A stretch of 64,000 nt of DNA, taken from positions 1-64,000 of the forward strand of contig CAIKVR010000375.1 in NCBI GenBank assembly GCA_903830915.1, read 5' to 3'. The translations under genes and the position numbers were made by a program. The DNA comes from an uncultured Bacteroidales bacterium (lineage in GTDB: Bacteria > Bacteroidota > Bacteroidia > Bacteroidales > Paludibacteraceae). The notes under the pieces are model-generated. The model was not told where the DNA came from. It ran no database searches and was given only the letters and a program-made list of their open reading frames with translations. Below, piece after piece: positions 1-9,344 of this stretch. Within the stretch, counting starts at the first letter, position 1, and each line of letters starts with the position of its first letter.

Positions 1-2
1 CT

Positions 3-122
3 TTGAGCAGTATTCACTTCAAAGGTGCAACGGTAAATATCATTCCGGAAGGAGAAAACAAGCCCCATACTTTCAGAAAAATTTTATTTATGAGAATCAA
101 TGAATTTAAAATTTATCTGTAA
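3..122 (+). CDS. 3' end of an unidentified gene, cut by the window edge
   Basis: An open frame runs from the window edge to a TAA at 120-122 and encodes about 39 residues, including FKGATVNIIPEGENKPHTF. The stop overlaps the ATG of the next gene by one base (TAATG), so the two were probably translationally coupled. I do not recognise the family. Its coupling to a phage-like gene suggests it is part of the same mobile element. Only the tail is visible. Confidence 0.4.
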   Translation: MSSIHFKGATVNIIPEGENKPHTFRKILFMRINEFKIYL

Positions 123-571
123 TGGCAAAAGGGACAAAGGACATTAACGAGGTTTTTGATTTTACTACTTCGGCTTATTTAGCCGGTGCAAAAGCCATGG
201 TGGTAATGGGCGACAGCCGCGATATGGTGGGTGATGCCAATACACCAACCGACGACATTACCATCAAGGGCATGAAAGAGCAAATCAAATTTGTGAAACG
301 TGGCCAGAACAATAACTTGCCGGCAGAGATGATGGACAAAGTTTACGCCAATGTTACCGTGGCTTCGAATATCGAATTCAATGCGAAAATGGCGTACGGT
401 GATGGCGTAATGGTGATGAAAAAAGTGAAAGACCCGGCAACGAATAAAGTAGTGTTGGAAGAACAACTTGCAAGCGAATATCCAGACATTTTCAAATTCC
501 TGGAGGACAACAACTATGTAAATTCAGTACAGGACTTACTAGTGGTGAAATTCCTTTTAACATATTATTGA
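122..571 (+). pseudogene. Truncated phage portal-like protein, mobile-element remnant
   Basis: The 149-residue product has no signal peptide and reads like the N-terminal part of a larger phage protein. The stretch around residues 62-96 (NNLPAEMMDKVY, then NIEFNAKMAYGDGV) resembles the start of portal proteins of Bacteroidota prophages as I remember them. The last dozen residues (VVKFLLTYY) look unlike the rest and the frame stops abruptly. The regulator gene ends only 95 bp downstream on the other strand. This is what a portal gene broken by a deletion or insertion near base 535 would look like. It is the only gene left of the 51-kb minus-strand block and differs in strand and character. The family call is from memory and tentative. 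Confidence 0.4.
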
Positions 572-666
572 TTTTGTAAGTAAAAAATAAGATCAATTTA
601 TTAATCCAAACTCATATCATGTTTAATCGCAATATTCTAAAAGGTTTTATTGAACAAGATAACAAC

Positions 667-3600
667 TTACTCATCAATCAACTTTTCATAGTCTGGTTTG
701 GAGTTGCTTCTATTTTGTTGCCGATAAATATTGGGTGCTAATCCAAAAAGTTCTTTAAAACATTTATTGAAATAGCGTGGGCTACTGTAACCCAGTTCAT
801 AAGTTATATCAGCAATATTCATTTCAGATATATTAATTAAGTATTCGGCTGCCACTTTGAGCTTTATATTGAGCATAAAATCATTGGGTGTGAGGCCTGT
901 AATACCTTTTATCTTAGCAAAAAGATTGGTGCGACCCAAGGCCATTTCGCGTGCAAAATCATTTACATCGAACGTTGAGTTTTCAAGATTCTTCTTGACG
1001 ATTTCAGTCGCTTTTCTGAGTAATTCCACATCCAATGCTGAAGTTGCGATGCGTTGTGGTTCAAAATTTAACTGTTCGGAGTATTTTTTCTGCAATAGTC
1101 GTCTATTATTAATCAGGTTATTACATCTTGTTATCAATAATTTCACATCGAATGGTTTTGTAATATAATCGTCAGCACCAATTTGCAAGCCTTTCAAATT
1201 TTCTTCGGAAGAGACAATTGCAGTCAGTAAAATCACGGGAATATGGCAAGTGTCAAAGCTTTTCTTAACTCTGCTACAAAGTTCAGTACCCGAAATCCCC
1301 GGCATCATAATATCACTGATTACAATATCTGGCTGAATTCTTCTGACAGCTTCGAAACCATCCAAACCATTTGATGCACTATCAACCTGATATAAAGGTG
1401 AAAATATCTCAACTAAAAAAGCCCGAAGGTCATCATTATCTTCAACTACCAATAACTTCGTAGGCTCTACATTCTTTGCAAATGTATCCTTAATTTCAGT
1501 AATAAAATTGTTGGTATAAACATCTAAAACCGGAATTGTATCGGCATCCACAGCACTTATACGCTGAACAGTTTCATCGAAATGGGCATCGCCTTTTGGC
1601 AGTTTCACAGTGAATGATGATCCTACATTGACCGCACTTTGGACGGTAATAGTTCCATGATGCGATTCCACAATTCCTTTGCACAATGACAATCCAATGC
1701 CAGTACCTTCTGTAGTTTTTGAAGCAAATGTATCAACCTGGTAAAATCGGTCAAAAATCAGGCTCAACTCCTTTTCAGGAATTCCAAAACCAGTGTCATT
1801 GATACAAAATGAGACAGTTTGTTCATTATCTTCCATCACTATTTCAATCTTTCCACCTTCCAAAGTATTCTTAAATGCGTTGGAAAAGATATTGTTCACC
1901 ACCTTTTGCATTTGTTTTTGATCTATCCAAATAAATACATCGGTCGACATGCCAGAAAACCTGAAATCTATTTTCTTTTGCTGAGCATATTCCTGAAAAA
2001 TAATAAAATACTCCGTTAAGAACCGGGTAAAATTCACATACGAAACTTGTAATTTCATAAAACCCTGTTCTTGTTTTCTGAAATCGAGTAACTCATTTAT
2101 CAGTAATTTAAGGCTATCTGCACCACGATAAATGCTTTTGATTTTAGCGGATGCTGCCGGAGATAAATTACTATTTTGCAACAACGTTTCAGCTTGTCCC
2201 AGTATAAGGCTAATTGGTGTACGGAATTCGTGAGATATATTGGTAAAAAACCTAAGTTTTGATTGATTCATTTCTTCTATCTGTTGCTTCTCCTTTTGTT
2301 CAAAGTCCAAAGCTGTTTTAAGCGTAAATCGCTCATTATAAACTTTAAAAAGATAGTAAATTGATATTGACACAAAAATTAGATAAAGAATATACGCCCA
2401 AATTGTATTATAAAATGGAGGTTCAATAGTTATAAGCAAAGTTTTGTTAATATTTTCATTGTTGATTGTTCTAATTTCCAATTCGTAGTTTCCCGGCGAA
2501 AGATTTGTGTAGGTTATATTATTAGGCTTCAGTGCATCCAACCAATCCTTGTCCAATCCTTTAAGTCGATACTTAAATTGCTCACCCACTTTATTGAAAT
2601 CATTTGTGGCAAAACTTATTGAGAAAACTGAATGATAAGGTTTTAGATTTATATTATCGGTAAAGGGAAGTGATTTAGTAAGAATACCCGATTTATCATT
2701 CGGATGAATCTCTTTATTGTCAACAAAAAGAGTTGTAAAAAAGATTGAATGACCAGTTTTGACATTTTTCGATTTAACTTCGAGTCTGGCTGCCATACCC
2801 GAAACGCTTCCAAGGTAAATTTCATTTTTCGAGCTGACCAACAACGACCTTTCATTCAGTGATGCGAGCGGATACCAGCTATTTAATCCTGTATTTGTGA
2901 TTTGTAAAGTTTGTAAATTAAGCCTCGAAACACCCCTGTTGGTAGAAACAATTAGTGATTGATTTGCTATTTCGGCAATTGCAAGAATATTATTATCCAA
3001 CAATCCATTATGTTCATCAATCACTTTGAAGGAATTTGTTTGTCCATCAAATAGGTTAAGACCATATCCTGAAGTGCCAAACCAAAGTCGGTGTTTGCTA
3101 TCCTCAAAAATTGAATTTACCGCATTTCCACTCAGACTATTCGCTTTTTCGGGATTATGTTCATAAAAAGTATATTGATTTGTTTTAAGATTATAACACA
3201 CCAACCCATCCGAAAAACCAATCCATAAGCGCTCCTGGCTATCAACAAAGACTGTTTTACAAAAAATATTGCTTAACAATCCTTCCTTAAAAAATGGGTC
3301 AGATTTACCCGTTTCCGTATTAAAAATGATTACTCCAGCATTTGATGCTATAAATAATTTATTTTTATAGGGATAAATATCATAAATCATGTCACCCATA
3401 AAATTCTCATTATTATCGGGAATAGTTCTGTACAAATCAAACTTCTTGCGTTGAATATCAAATCGGTTCAAACCACCCTCATTGGTGCCAATCCACAAAC
3501 AATTTTTGACTGAATCATAATAAATTGCCATTAAATAATTGGCTGATAACGGGGAGTTTGACGAATTATAAGTCGTAATTTGATCGGTTTTTGGATTTAA

Positions 3601-4680
3601 TGAACATAGACCACCCCCTTCGGTACAAATCCAAATTGACCCTTGTTTGTCTTCCGTCATTTTACGAACTACTGAATGTGACAGTCCCTTAGCGTGTTGA
3701 TAGTAATACTTTAAATTAGAGTGACTTAATGTTGAATAATTGACTCCTGCAAAATAAGTTCCAAACCACATTGTGCCCTCTTTATCTTTAAATATGGATA
3801 AAATAGATTTATAGGAAATGCTTGCCGGATTATCTTTATTGGGTAAAAAACGTAAAATAGTATTATCCTTAGGGTTCAAGCGGCACAATCCGGTAGGTGA
3901 GCCAGTCCAGATATTACCCATCGCATCTTCACAAACAAGTCGTACGAAATTATCTATTAACGAATTTTCATTCCTCGGATCGTGTTTAAAGTTAACTACC
4001 GTTCCATCTTTCGCGAGTTTAATAAGACCGTCTTTAACAGAACAAAGCCACATGTTACCTTTTGAATCTTGATAAATCGAAGCAAAAGCACTTTTTTGGA
4101 ATTTTCTGCTAATCATCAATTTTTTGTCAACAGAAAAAAGACCATTCTTAAATGTAGATAACCATAAATTGCCGTCCATACTTTCAAAGCAAGAATTGAT
4201 AGCTATGTCGGATGATGGCATGCGAAGATAAAGTGAAATTTTATCTTCTTTCGAATTATAGTTGTAAACTTCATTGTCTTTAATCACCCAAAGTCCATTT
4301 TTACCAATCGCTATTGCAGATACCTTTTTGGGAACTATCACTCTGAAATTTTCAGAAATAATATTAAACTCTACAAAAGCATTATTGCAAATCATGTACA
4401 AATTTCCATTGTCAGCTTTCACAATAGAGTTAAATTCTATACCATAAAATCCGGTTTTCTTTGAAGCACTCGGACGAAATACTTTCACGTTTTCTCCATC
4501 GTAACAGTTTAAACCATTGCGGGTTGCAAACCACATTCTGCCTAAATCATCCTGGCAAATCGATTGCACAGTAACCTGTGAAAGCCCTTCATCAGTACTT
4601 AAATGCTCAAACAGAAAATTCTCTGCAGAACTAAATAAAGCTGAATAACAAAGAAGTAAGGCAAAAAAATATCGTTTCAT
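667..4680 (-). CDS. Hybrid two-component system regulator (HTCS), likely PUL activator
   Basis: This 1337-residue one-protein sensor and regulator has every HTCS domain in order. A signal peptide (1-20) is followed by about 14 Reg_prop propeller repeats (to about 690; e.g. DLGRMWFATRNGL, NIWTGSPTGL), a Y_Y_Y domain (about 700-775) and one membrane helix (about 780-803). Next come a HisKA H-box (NISHEFRTP, His near 817), a HATPase with DTGFGIP and GTGIGLSL, a receiver (VVEDND, phospho-acceptor Asp near 1123 in ISDIMMPG, Lys in ITKPFD) and a C-terminal AraC helix-turn-helix (about 1238-1325). The periplasmic propeller normally binds an oligosaccharide and the AraC domain then activates SusCD-type operons. 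It sits at the 3' end of the PUL, separated from GH2 by 234 bp with its own promoter, so it is probably expressed at a basal level. I infer that it controls the 27-bp motif found upstream of the three PUL units. Confidence 0.95.
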   Translation of the reverse strand: MKRYFFALLLCYSALFSSAENFLFEHLSTDEGLSQVTVQSICQDDLGRMWFATRNGLNCYDGENVKVFRPSASKKTGFYGIEFNSIVKADNGNLYMICNNAFVEFNIISENFRVIVPKKVSAIAIGKNGLWVIKDNEVYNYNSKEDKISLYLRMPSSDIAINSCFESMDGNLWLSTFKNGLFSVDKKLMISRKFQKSAFASIYQDSKGNMWLCSVKDGLIKLAKDGTVVNFKHDPRNENSLIDNFVRLVCEDAMGNIWTGSPTGLCRLNPKDNTILRFLPNKDNPASISYKSILSIFKDKEGTMWFGTYFAGVNYSTLSHSNLKYYYQHAKGLSHSVVRKMTEDKQGSIWICTEGGGLCSLNPKTDQITTYNSSNSPLSANYLMAIYYDSVKNCLWIGTNEGGLNRFDIQRKKFDLYRTIPDNNENFMGDMIYDIYPYKNKLFIASNAGVIIFNTETGKSDPFFKEGLLSNIFCKTVFVDSQERLWIGFSDGLVCYNLKTNQYTFYEHNPEKANSLSGNAVNSIFEDSKHRLWFGTSGYGLNLFDGQTNSFKVIDEHNGLLDNNILAIAEIANQSLIVSTNRGVSRLNLQTLQITNTGLNSWYPLASLNERSLLVSSKNEIYLGSVSGMAARLEVKSKNVKTGHSIFFTTLFVDNKEIHPNDKSGILTKSLPFTDNINLKPYHSVFSISFATNDFNKVGEQFKYRLKGLDKDWLDALKPNNITYTNLSPGNYELEIRTINNENINKTLLITIEPPFYNTIWAYILYLIFVSISIYYLFKVYNERFTLKTALDFEQKEKQQIEEMNQSKLRFFTNISHEFRTPISLILGQAETLLQNSNLSPAASAKIKSIYRGADSLKLLINELLDFRKQEQGFMKLQVSYVNFTRFLTEYFIIFQEYAQQKKIDFRFSGMSTDVFIWIDQKQMQKVVNNIFSNAFKNTLEGGKIEIVMEDNEQTVSFCINDTGFGIPEKELSLIFDRFYQVDTFASKTTEGTGIGLSLCKGIVESHHGTITVQSAVNVGSSFTVKLPKGDAHFDETVQRISAVDADTIPVLDVYTNNFITEIKDTFAKNVEPTKLLVVEDNDDLRAFLVEIFSPLYQVDSASNGLDGFEAVRRIQPDIVISDIMMPGISGTELCSRVKKSFDTCHIPVILLTAIVSSEENLKGLQIGADDYITKPFDVKLLITRCNNLINNRRLLQKKYSEQLNFEPQRIATSALDVELLRKATEIVKKNLENSTFDVNDFAREMALGRTNLFAKIKGITGLTPNDFMLNIKLKVAAEYLINISEMNIADITYELGYSSPRYFNKCFKELFGLAPNIYRQQNRSNSKPDYEKLIDE

Positions 4681-4700
4681 AATACTGGTTATTTAACAAT

Positions 4701-4728
4701 CAAAGATACTCTTTATATTTAAGACAAA
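4701..4728 (-). promoter_or_regulatory. Predicted promoter of the HTCS gene
   Basis: On the minus strand there is a perfect Bacteroidota -7 box TATCTTTG (4701-4708) and a TTTG -33 element (4725-4728), with a 16-bp spacer. The start codon is about 20 bp downstream. Unlike the three PUL promoters it has both elements and no 27-bp motif, which fits activator-independent expression. Confidence 0.5.
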
Positions 4729-4750
4729 TGAAATTATAATAAAAGACTTT

Positions 4751-4774
4751 AGAACCAAGAATTAAGAACCAAGA
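4751..4774. repeat. Short direct repeat AGAACCAAGA, two copies
   Basis: The 10-mer occurs at 4751-4760 and 4765-4774, inside the 234-bp gap between GH2 and the HTCS gene. It looks like low-complexity intergenic sequence. I see no gene here, and apart from this repeat and the HTCS promoter I recognise nothing in the gap. Confidence 0.5.
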
Positions 4775-4914
4775 TAAGACGCAGAATGTCAATTATTTAC
4801 GAAATTCAAAGTGTAGGTTATATTTGACGTTTATTATATAATCAATTTATATCCAGATTATTACATCAAATTTAAAACCTGAAATCCCGAAAAATGACTC
4901 CTATTTTAACTCAC

Positions 4915-7731
4915 TTATATTTTTTTTTGAACAAACACTAACCCACCAAGTCCAACTTTGTTCCCTGATGTGCCTTCAATCAAAACACGAATCTCGCATT
5001 TTTCGGTGGCGGCAGGGAAAGGTACTACAAAATCAGCAATTTCAGTTGTAGTTTTGCTTCCAACAAGTTTCTTATTCAACCAGATTTCAGCTTTTCCATT
5101 CAATTTTTTAAATAAAATTGTTCCACCTTCTTTTTGATGCGATTTATAGGCACTGAAAGTAGTTCGGAGAATTAAGTAGCCATCACCATCAAGTTTCTGA
5201 AGATCACCAGGAGCAATTGACATCCAACTGTTCATGTCATTTTCGACAATGTCTTGGTTTGGATCTGGTTTAGTTTTAAACAGAGGCGACATCGTCCATT
5301 TCTCTAAAATCATTTGTGGATATTCAATTGGCACAAAAGGAGCTAATTGGGCTGCAATGATTGGTGTATTGAGTATTGCCGGCTTCATGCCAGCCGCTTT
5401 GGCAGTAAGAACTACCGTCCCACCAACTTCAGCACTTTGAATAATAACTTGTGCCAACCCGTTAAACAAACTGCGTGTACTCCCTTTTTCGGCTTCATGT
5501 GAATTTGGATTGCCATTTCCTAAACCAATAATAGTAGCCGGTCCGCTAATGCTGAACTCCACCGGAATATTGGCAGTAGGAACATGACGACCTTTTGAAT
5601 CAACCACTTCTACCGTAATTGGCATGGCATCCGTCCCGTTACCAGAAAGTGATTTCCGGTCGGGAGTCAATCGTAATTGCTCGGCTTCGCTTGTAGTTTC
5701 AACCTTGAAATTAGAAACTATTTTGCCATTTTTGTAACCAATTGCTTCAAGCTTTCCGGGTTTGTAAGGCACCATCCAGGTATTCATTTCATATTTATCT
5801 ACCTTTTGACCTGAAATTATTTTGCCGTTCAATTTCAAAACCACACTATCAGCATTGCTAAGTGCCATTACTTTTATGGGTTTACCAATAGTATCAGCCG
5901 GCCAGTTCCAATGCGGAACCAGATGCAAAATGGGTTTATTTTCAACCCATTGAGCCTGATGCAGGTAAAAAGCAGTTTTGGGAAATCCACATAGATCCAT
6001 TATTCCAAAAACGGAGCTTGCCGATGGCCACTTGAAGGGTGTTGGTTCACCCCGGTAATCAAATCCTGTCCATACAAAACAACCGGCCAGATAAGGTCGC
6101 TCAGCAACTGCTTTCCACCCAACACGATTTGTTGCACCCCAGGGAGCTGCCTCAGAATCGTAATCTTCAATGACATTTTTTGTTTTATCTGTCTTATATT
6201 CTCCTCGCGTTTGAAATGCCGATACGTCCTCCGAACTGGTCAACTTCATGGTTGGATTGGCTTTGTGAAATTTATCGTAATCGTTAATCTGATAGTTGAA
6301 ACCAACTACGTCAACGGCATGAGAGACGTTTATTGGGGTAAAGAATCCACCATTCATGGCAGCCGTTACAGGGCGCGTGGTATCGAGTTGTTTAACAAAA
6401 TCGGACATTCGGCGTACCATTTCGTAGCCATTTTCGGTTCCTTGCATGGGTTCTTCGTTGAAAACCGACCAAAGAATGACAGAAGGTCGATTTCTGTCAC
6501 GACGAACCAACCATTCCAATTTGCTGGCATATTCGGGTGAAGTATTGAAATTTCGATTTTCGTCCATCACCAATATTCCCAAGCTATCGCACACATCCAA
6601 AAATTCTGTAGAAGGTGGATTGTGAGCGCAACGATAAGCGTTTACACCCATTTCCTTTAATTTTCGAACTCTGAATTCCCACAACGCATCCGGAACGGCA
6701 ACACCTACACCGGCATGATCCTGATGATTGCAGACTCCTTTTAATTTCAAATGTTTATCATTCAAAAAGAAACCCTCATTGGCATCGAACCGAATCGTTC
6801 GGAATCCGCATTTTGTCTGAACTTCATCGGTTGAAATTCCATTTTGCGTCACAACTGTTTTGACTGTGTACAAGGTTGGAGTTTCGGTCGACCACATACT
6901 TGGTGAATTTACGGCAAGTGAAAGATTTACTATAGCATCACCCAGTGGAGCTACTGATGCAGCCTTTTTACCTTGAACGACTAATTTTCCTTTAGCATCA
7001 TACAAGGATACTTCAACTTCAGAATTGGTAGCTAATTTTCCTGAATTATTCAAGGAAACCTCCACGGGAATTTCCCAATTGGTATTCTCTTTTTTTACAG
7101 GATTAGCATACACACCATCTGTTTTAATATGCAGTGGAGACCGTTTTACTAACCAGGTATGACGGTACATGCCGGCACCTTCGTACCACCAACCTTCCAT
7201 CGGATTTGCATCCACACGAATTGCAATGGTGTTTATCTTATCGCCATACGTAGCATAAGGCGTAATGTCAATATACATAGACACATAGCCACTCCAACTG
7301 CGATGAAGGACATGACCATTCACCCAAATAGTGGCATATGTGGAAATTCCATCAAGTTGTAACTCAAGGTGTTTTCCATTGTCTTCGGGCGATAAACTAA
7401 AAGTTCTGCGGTACCAACCAAAACCACGATCACGGTATCCTTGTGAAAGATTCGCATCGGGATTATATCCACCTTCCACAGCCCAATCGTGTGGTAATGT
7501 CAACATTCGCCACGAAGTGTCATCGTAATTTTGCGCTGCTGCTCCCCAGGCTTTTCCGGCTTTGGCATTATTGTACGATGCACTATGACCTTTTATGACT
7601 GCAAAAGGAATATCACCCAACTGAAATCGCCACCCTTTATCCAGTGATAATTTTTCACGGCTACCTGCCGTGACATGATTCTCTGCAAGAAATGAAAAGC
7701 AAAGAATGAAGAGGATAAGGGATCTTTTCAT
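4915..7731 (-). CDS. GH2 glycoside hydrolase, beta-galactosidase-like
   Basis: This 938-residue exported enzyme (signal peptide about 1-22) has the GH2 layout. The N-terminal jelly-roll sugar-binding domain is at about 28-195 and the Ig-like domain at about 200-310. The TIM barrel (about 315-630) carries the acid/base Glu426 in WSVFNEE and the probable nucleophile Glu501 in TSSEDVSAF. A DUF4982-like domain (about 640-700) and an Ig-like domain starting RLTPDRKSLSGNG follow. A C-terminal beta-rich region that may bind sugar completes it. Retaining exo-cleavage of a beta-linked sugar is expected. Galactoside is the commonest specificity for this domain set, but glucuronide cannot be excluded. 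It is the last gene of the 13-gene unit that starts at SusC, 33 bp after a GH29. It lacks a T9SS tail, so the periplasm is its likely site. Confidence 0.9.
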   Translation of the reverse strand: MKRSLILFILCFSFLAENHVTAGSREKLSLDKGWRFQLGDIPFAVIKGHSASYNNAKAGKAWGAAAQNYDDTSWRMLTLPHDWAVEGGYNPDANLSQGYRDRGFGWYRRTFSLSPEDNGKHLELQLDGISTYATIWVNGHVLHRSWSGYVSMYIDITPYATYGDKINTIAIRVDANPMEGWWYEGAGMYRHTWLVKRSPLHIKTDGVYANPVKKENTNWEIPVEVSLNNSGKLATNSEVEVSLYDAKGKLVVQGKKAASVAPLGDAIVNLSLAVNSPSMWSTETPTLYTVKTVVTQNGISTDEVQTKCGFRTIRFDANEGFFLNDKHLKLKGVCNHQDHAGVGVAVPDALWEFRVRKLKEMGVNAYRCAHNPPSTEFLDVCDSLGILVMDENRNFNTSPEYASKLEWLVRRDRNRPSVILWSVFNEEPMQGTENGYEMVRRMSDFVKQLDTTRPVTAAMNGGFFTPINVSHAVDVVGFNYQINDYDKFHKANPTMKLTSSEDVSAFQTRGEYKTDKTKNVIEDYDSEAAPWGATNRVGWKAVAERPYLAGCFVWTGFDYRGEPTPFKWPSASSVFGIMDLCGFPKTAFYLHQAQWVENKPILHLVPHWNWPADTIGKPIKVMALSNADSVVLKLNGKIISGQKVDKYEMNTWMVPYKPGKLEAIGYKNGKIVSNFKVETTSEAEQLRLTPDRKSLSGNGTDAMPITVEVVDSKGRHVPTANIPVEFSISGPATIIGLGNGNPNSHEAEKGSTRSLFNGLAQVIIQSAEVGGTVVLTAKAAGMKPAILNTPIIAAQLAPFVPIEYPQMILEKWTMSPLFKTKPDPNQDIVENDMNSWMSIAPGDLQKLDGDGYLILRTTFSAYKSHQKEGGTILFKKLNGKAEIWLNKKLVGSKTTTEIADFVVPFPAATEKCEIRVLIEGTSGNKVGLGGLVFVQKKI

Positions 7732-7764
7732 GTTTAAAAATTATATTCTTTGATAAAAACAAAA

Positions 7765-9315
7765 TCATTTTTTGAACCCAATGGCATAAACCACCACTTT
7801 AGCACCTATTTGTTTTGAAAATTTGATTGTCAACGAGATATTTTCTTGTTTCCACTGGATTTTCTCCTTGCTACCCAAAATGGAAATTGAAGTAATTGCT
7901 TTGTTTGCGTATTTTGAAAGTTTTCCCAATGAATTGACTTGTATATCTTTGGTTGGGGTGTTCATGCAGAAAACATATAAAACATTGTTTTTTGTTGTGA
8001 AACGAATGTCGGTTTCTTGGTAAGTGCGCACATCTTTTAAGCCACCAAATGGTCCTACCTCCTGATTGCCCAATGTGGTTGGACCCTCGCCATAAATTTT
8101 CCAAGGACGTGAACCATAAATGGCTTCACCATTCACTTGTGTCCAATTTCCAATGCCATCTAGAATTTGTAAAATATCGGGTTCCAATTCACCTTCAGGT
8201 GTTTGAACAACATTAAGTAGCAAATTCCCATTTTTACTTACAACATCGACCAGCAATTGAATTACTTCATCTGCTGTTTTGTATTTCTGTCCGGTTTTAT
8301 AAAACCAGTCACCAACAGAAGTGTCGGTTTGCCAAGGTTCATCACTTATAGAGTCCAACACGCCCTTTTCCACATCTCTCACGAATCTTCCCTTTGAAGG
8401 TTCTTTGCAAAAATATACTGCGTCAAGTTTTCCCTTGTTTTTTTGCATATCCTCATTGTAGAAATGAGCAATCAGACTTCTACCCACTTCATTGCCAAAC
8501 GGAATGGCACAGTCGGAATAAATCAGATCAGGCTTATATTTATCCACCAATTCGGTTATGCTGTTCAGCCATTCTTTTTGCCATACAGGATTTTTCGTCA
8601 TCCAACCTTTATCGTCATCAGCTGCCTTTTCGTGATATAAATCTGCGTATTGCAGATTGTTACCATCGTAGGGTACTCCAGCTTTTTCGCCGGTTTTATC
8701 GGAGCTGTGAGCAGACTGAAACCAAGTGTAACTTGCCGCCAAATGTTCCGAAACGCCAAAGTGCAAACCCGCTTTTTGAGCCGCTTTTTGCCAAAGTCCG
8801 ACCACATCCTTTTTTGGACCCATGTTTACCGAATTCCATTTGTGGATGTTGGAATTCCACAAAAAGAAATTGTCGTGGTGAACGGCCATACTCATAAAGT
8901 ATTTTGCACCCACTTTTTTGTAGAGTGCTATCAGCTCCTCAGGATTAAAGCGTTCCGCCTTCCAAAGTTGAATAATGTCCTTGTAGCCGAATACGGAAGG
9001 GTGGCCGTATTTTTTAAGATGTGATTCATACGCCCAGTGACCGGTTTCGACAACCTTCAGCGTTTTACGATCCACATATCCCGGGCCGAGGTACATATTA
9101 CGTGCATACCAATCGCCCTGACGAGGAACGGCTTGCGGCCCCCAATGCGCCCAAATACCAAATTTCGCATCCCTGAACCAATCGGGATATTTGTATTGCT
9201 GAAGAGACTGATCGGTTGGTTCAAATTTTGCTTTTTCAGCTTCTTGAGCCTGAATTGAAATTGACAATGCCATAAAAGTGGATACAGCAAAAAATTTTAA
9301 AAATGGTTTTTTCAT
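7765..9315 (-). CDS. GH29 alpha-L-fucosidase, copy 1
   Basis: This 516-residue protein has a signal peptide (about 1-23, ending IQAQ). The GH29 barrel shows the N-terminal motif WFRDAKFGIWAHWG (about 46-59) and the substrate-binding His pair in MAVHHDNF (146-147). The nucleophile is Asp268 in KPDLIYSD. A C-terminal beta-sandwich follows. GH29 enzymes release alpha-L-fucose by a retaining mechanism. It is clearly paralogous to the GH29 at 17163-18710: both share the FRDAKFGI motif, MGPxKD and the KPDLIY[SF]D strand. It differs from the longer GH29 at 9345, so two fucosidase subtypes serve this locus. No T9SS or lipobox is visible, so it is probably periplasmic. The gaps to its neighbours are 33 and 29 bp, which is consistent with one operon. 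Confidence 0.9.
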   Translation of the reverse strand: MKKPFLKFFAVSTFMALSISIQAQEAEKAKFEPTDQSLQQYKYPDWFRDAKFGIWAHWGPQAVPRQGDWYARNMYLGPGYVDRKTLKVVETGHWAYESHLKKYGHPSVFGYKDIIQLWKAERFNPEELIALYKKVGAKYFMSMAVHHDNFFLWNSNIHKWNSVNMGPKKDVVGLWQKAAQKAGLHFGVSEHLAASYTWFQSAHSSDKTGEKAGVPYDGNNLQYADLYHEKAADDDKGWMTKNPVWQKEWLNSITELVDKYKPDLIYSDCAIPFGNEVGRSLIAHFYNEDMQKNKGKLDAVYFCKEPSKGRFVRDVEKGVLDSISDEPWQTDTSVGDWFYKTGQKYKTADEVIQLLVDVVSKNGNLLLNVVQTPEGELEPDILQILDGIGNWTQVNGEAIYGSRPWKIYGEGPTTLGNQEVGPFGGLKDVRTYQETDIRFTTKNNVLYVFCMNTPTKDIQVNSLGKLSKYANKAITSISILGSKEKIQWKQENISLTIKFSKQIGAKVVVYAIGFKK

Positions 9316-9344
9316 TGGTTCATTAATTTATACAGTTATTATTT

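Noticed and set aside
179-466. A 95-codon open frame on the minus strand within the portal-like gene
   Set aside because: It has an abnormal His/Phe-rich composition and lies wholly opposite a better frame; it is an antisense shadow.
567-597. Imperfect inverted repeat ATTGATTTT/AAGATCAAT after the portal-like fragment
   Set aside because: One mismatch in nine pairs, no T-run. It is not convincing as a terminator or as an element end.
619-741. A short plus-strand frame starting MFNRNIL
   Set aside because: It runs into the 3' end of the regulator on the other strand, has no homology I recognise and no promoter.
8394-8897. A 167-codon open frame on the plus strand
   Set aside because: It lies opposite the GH29 gene and has a composition unlike a real protein (many Cys, Arg and His). 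GH29 motifs are intact on the other strand.
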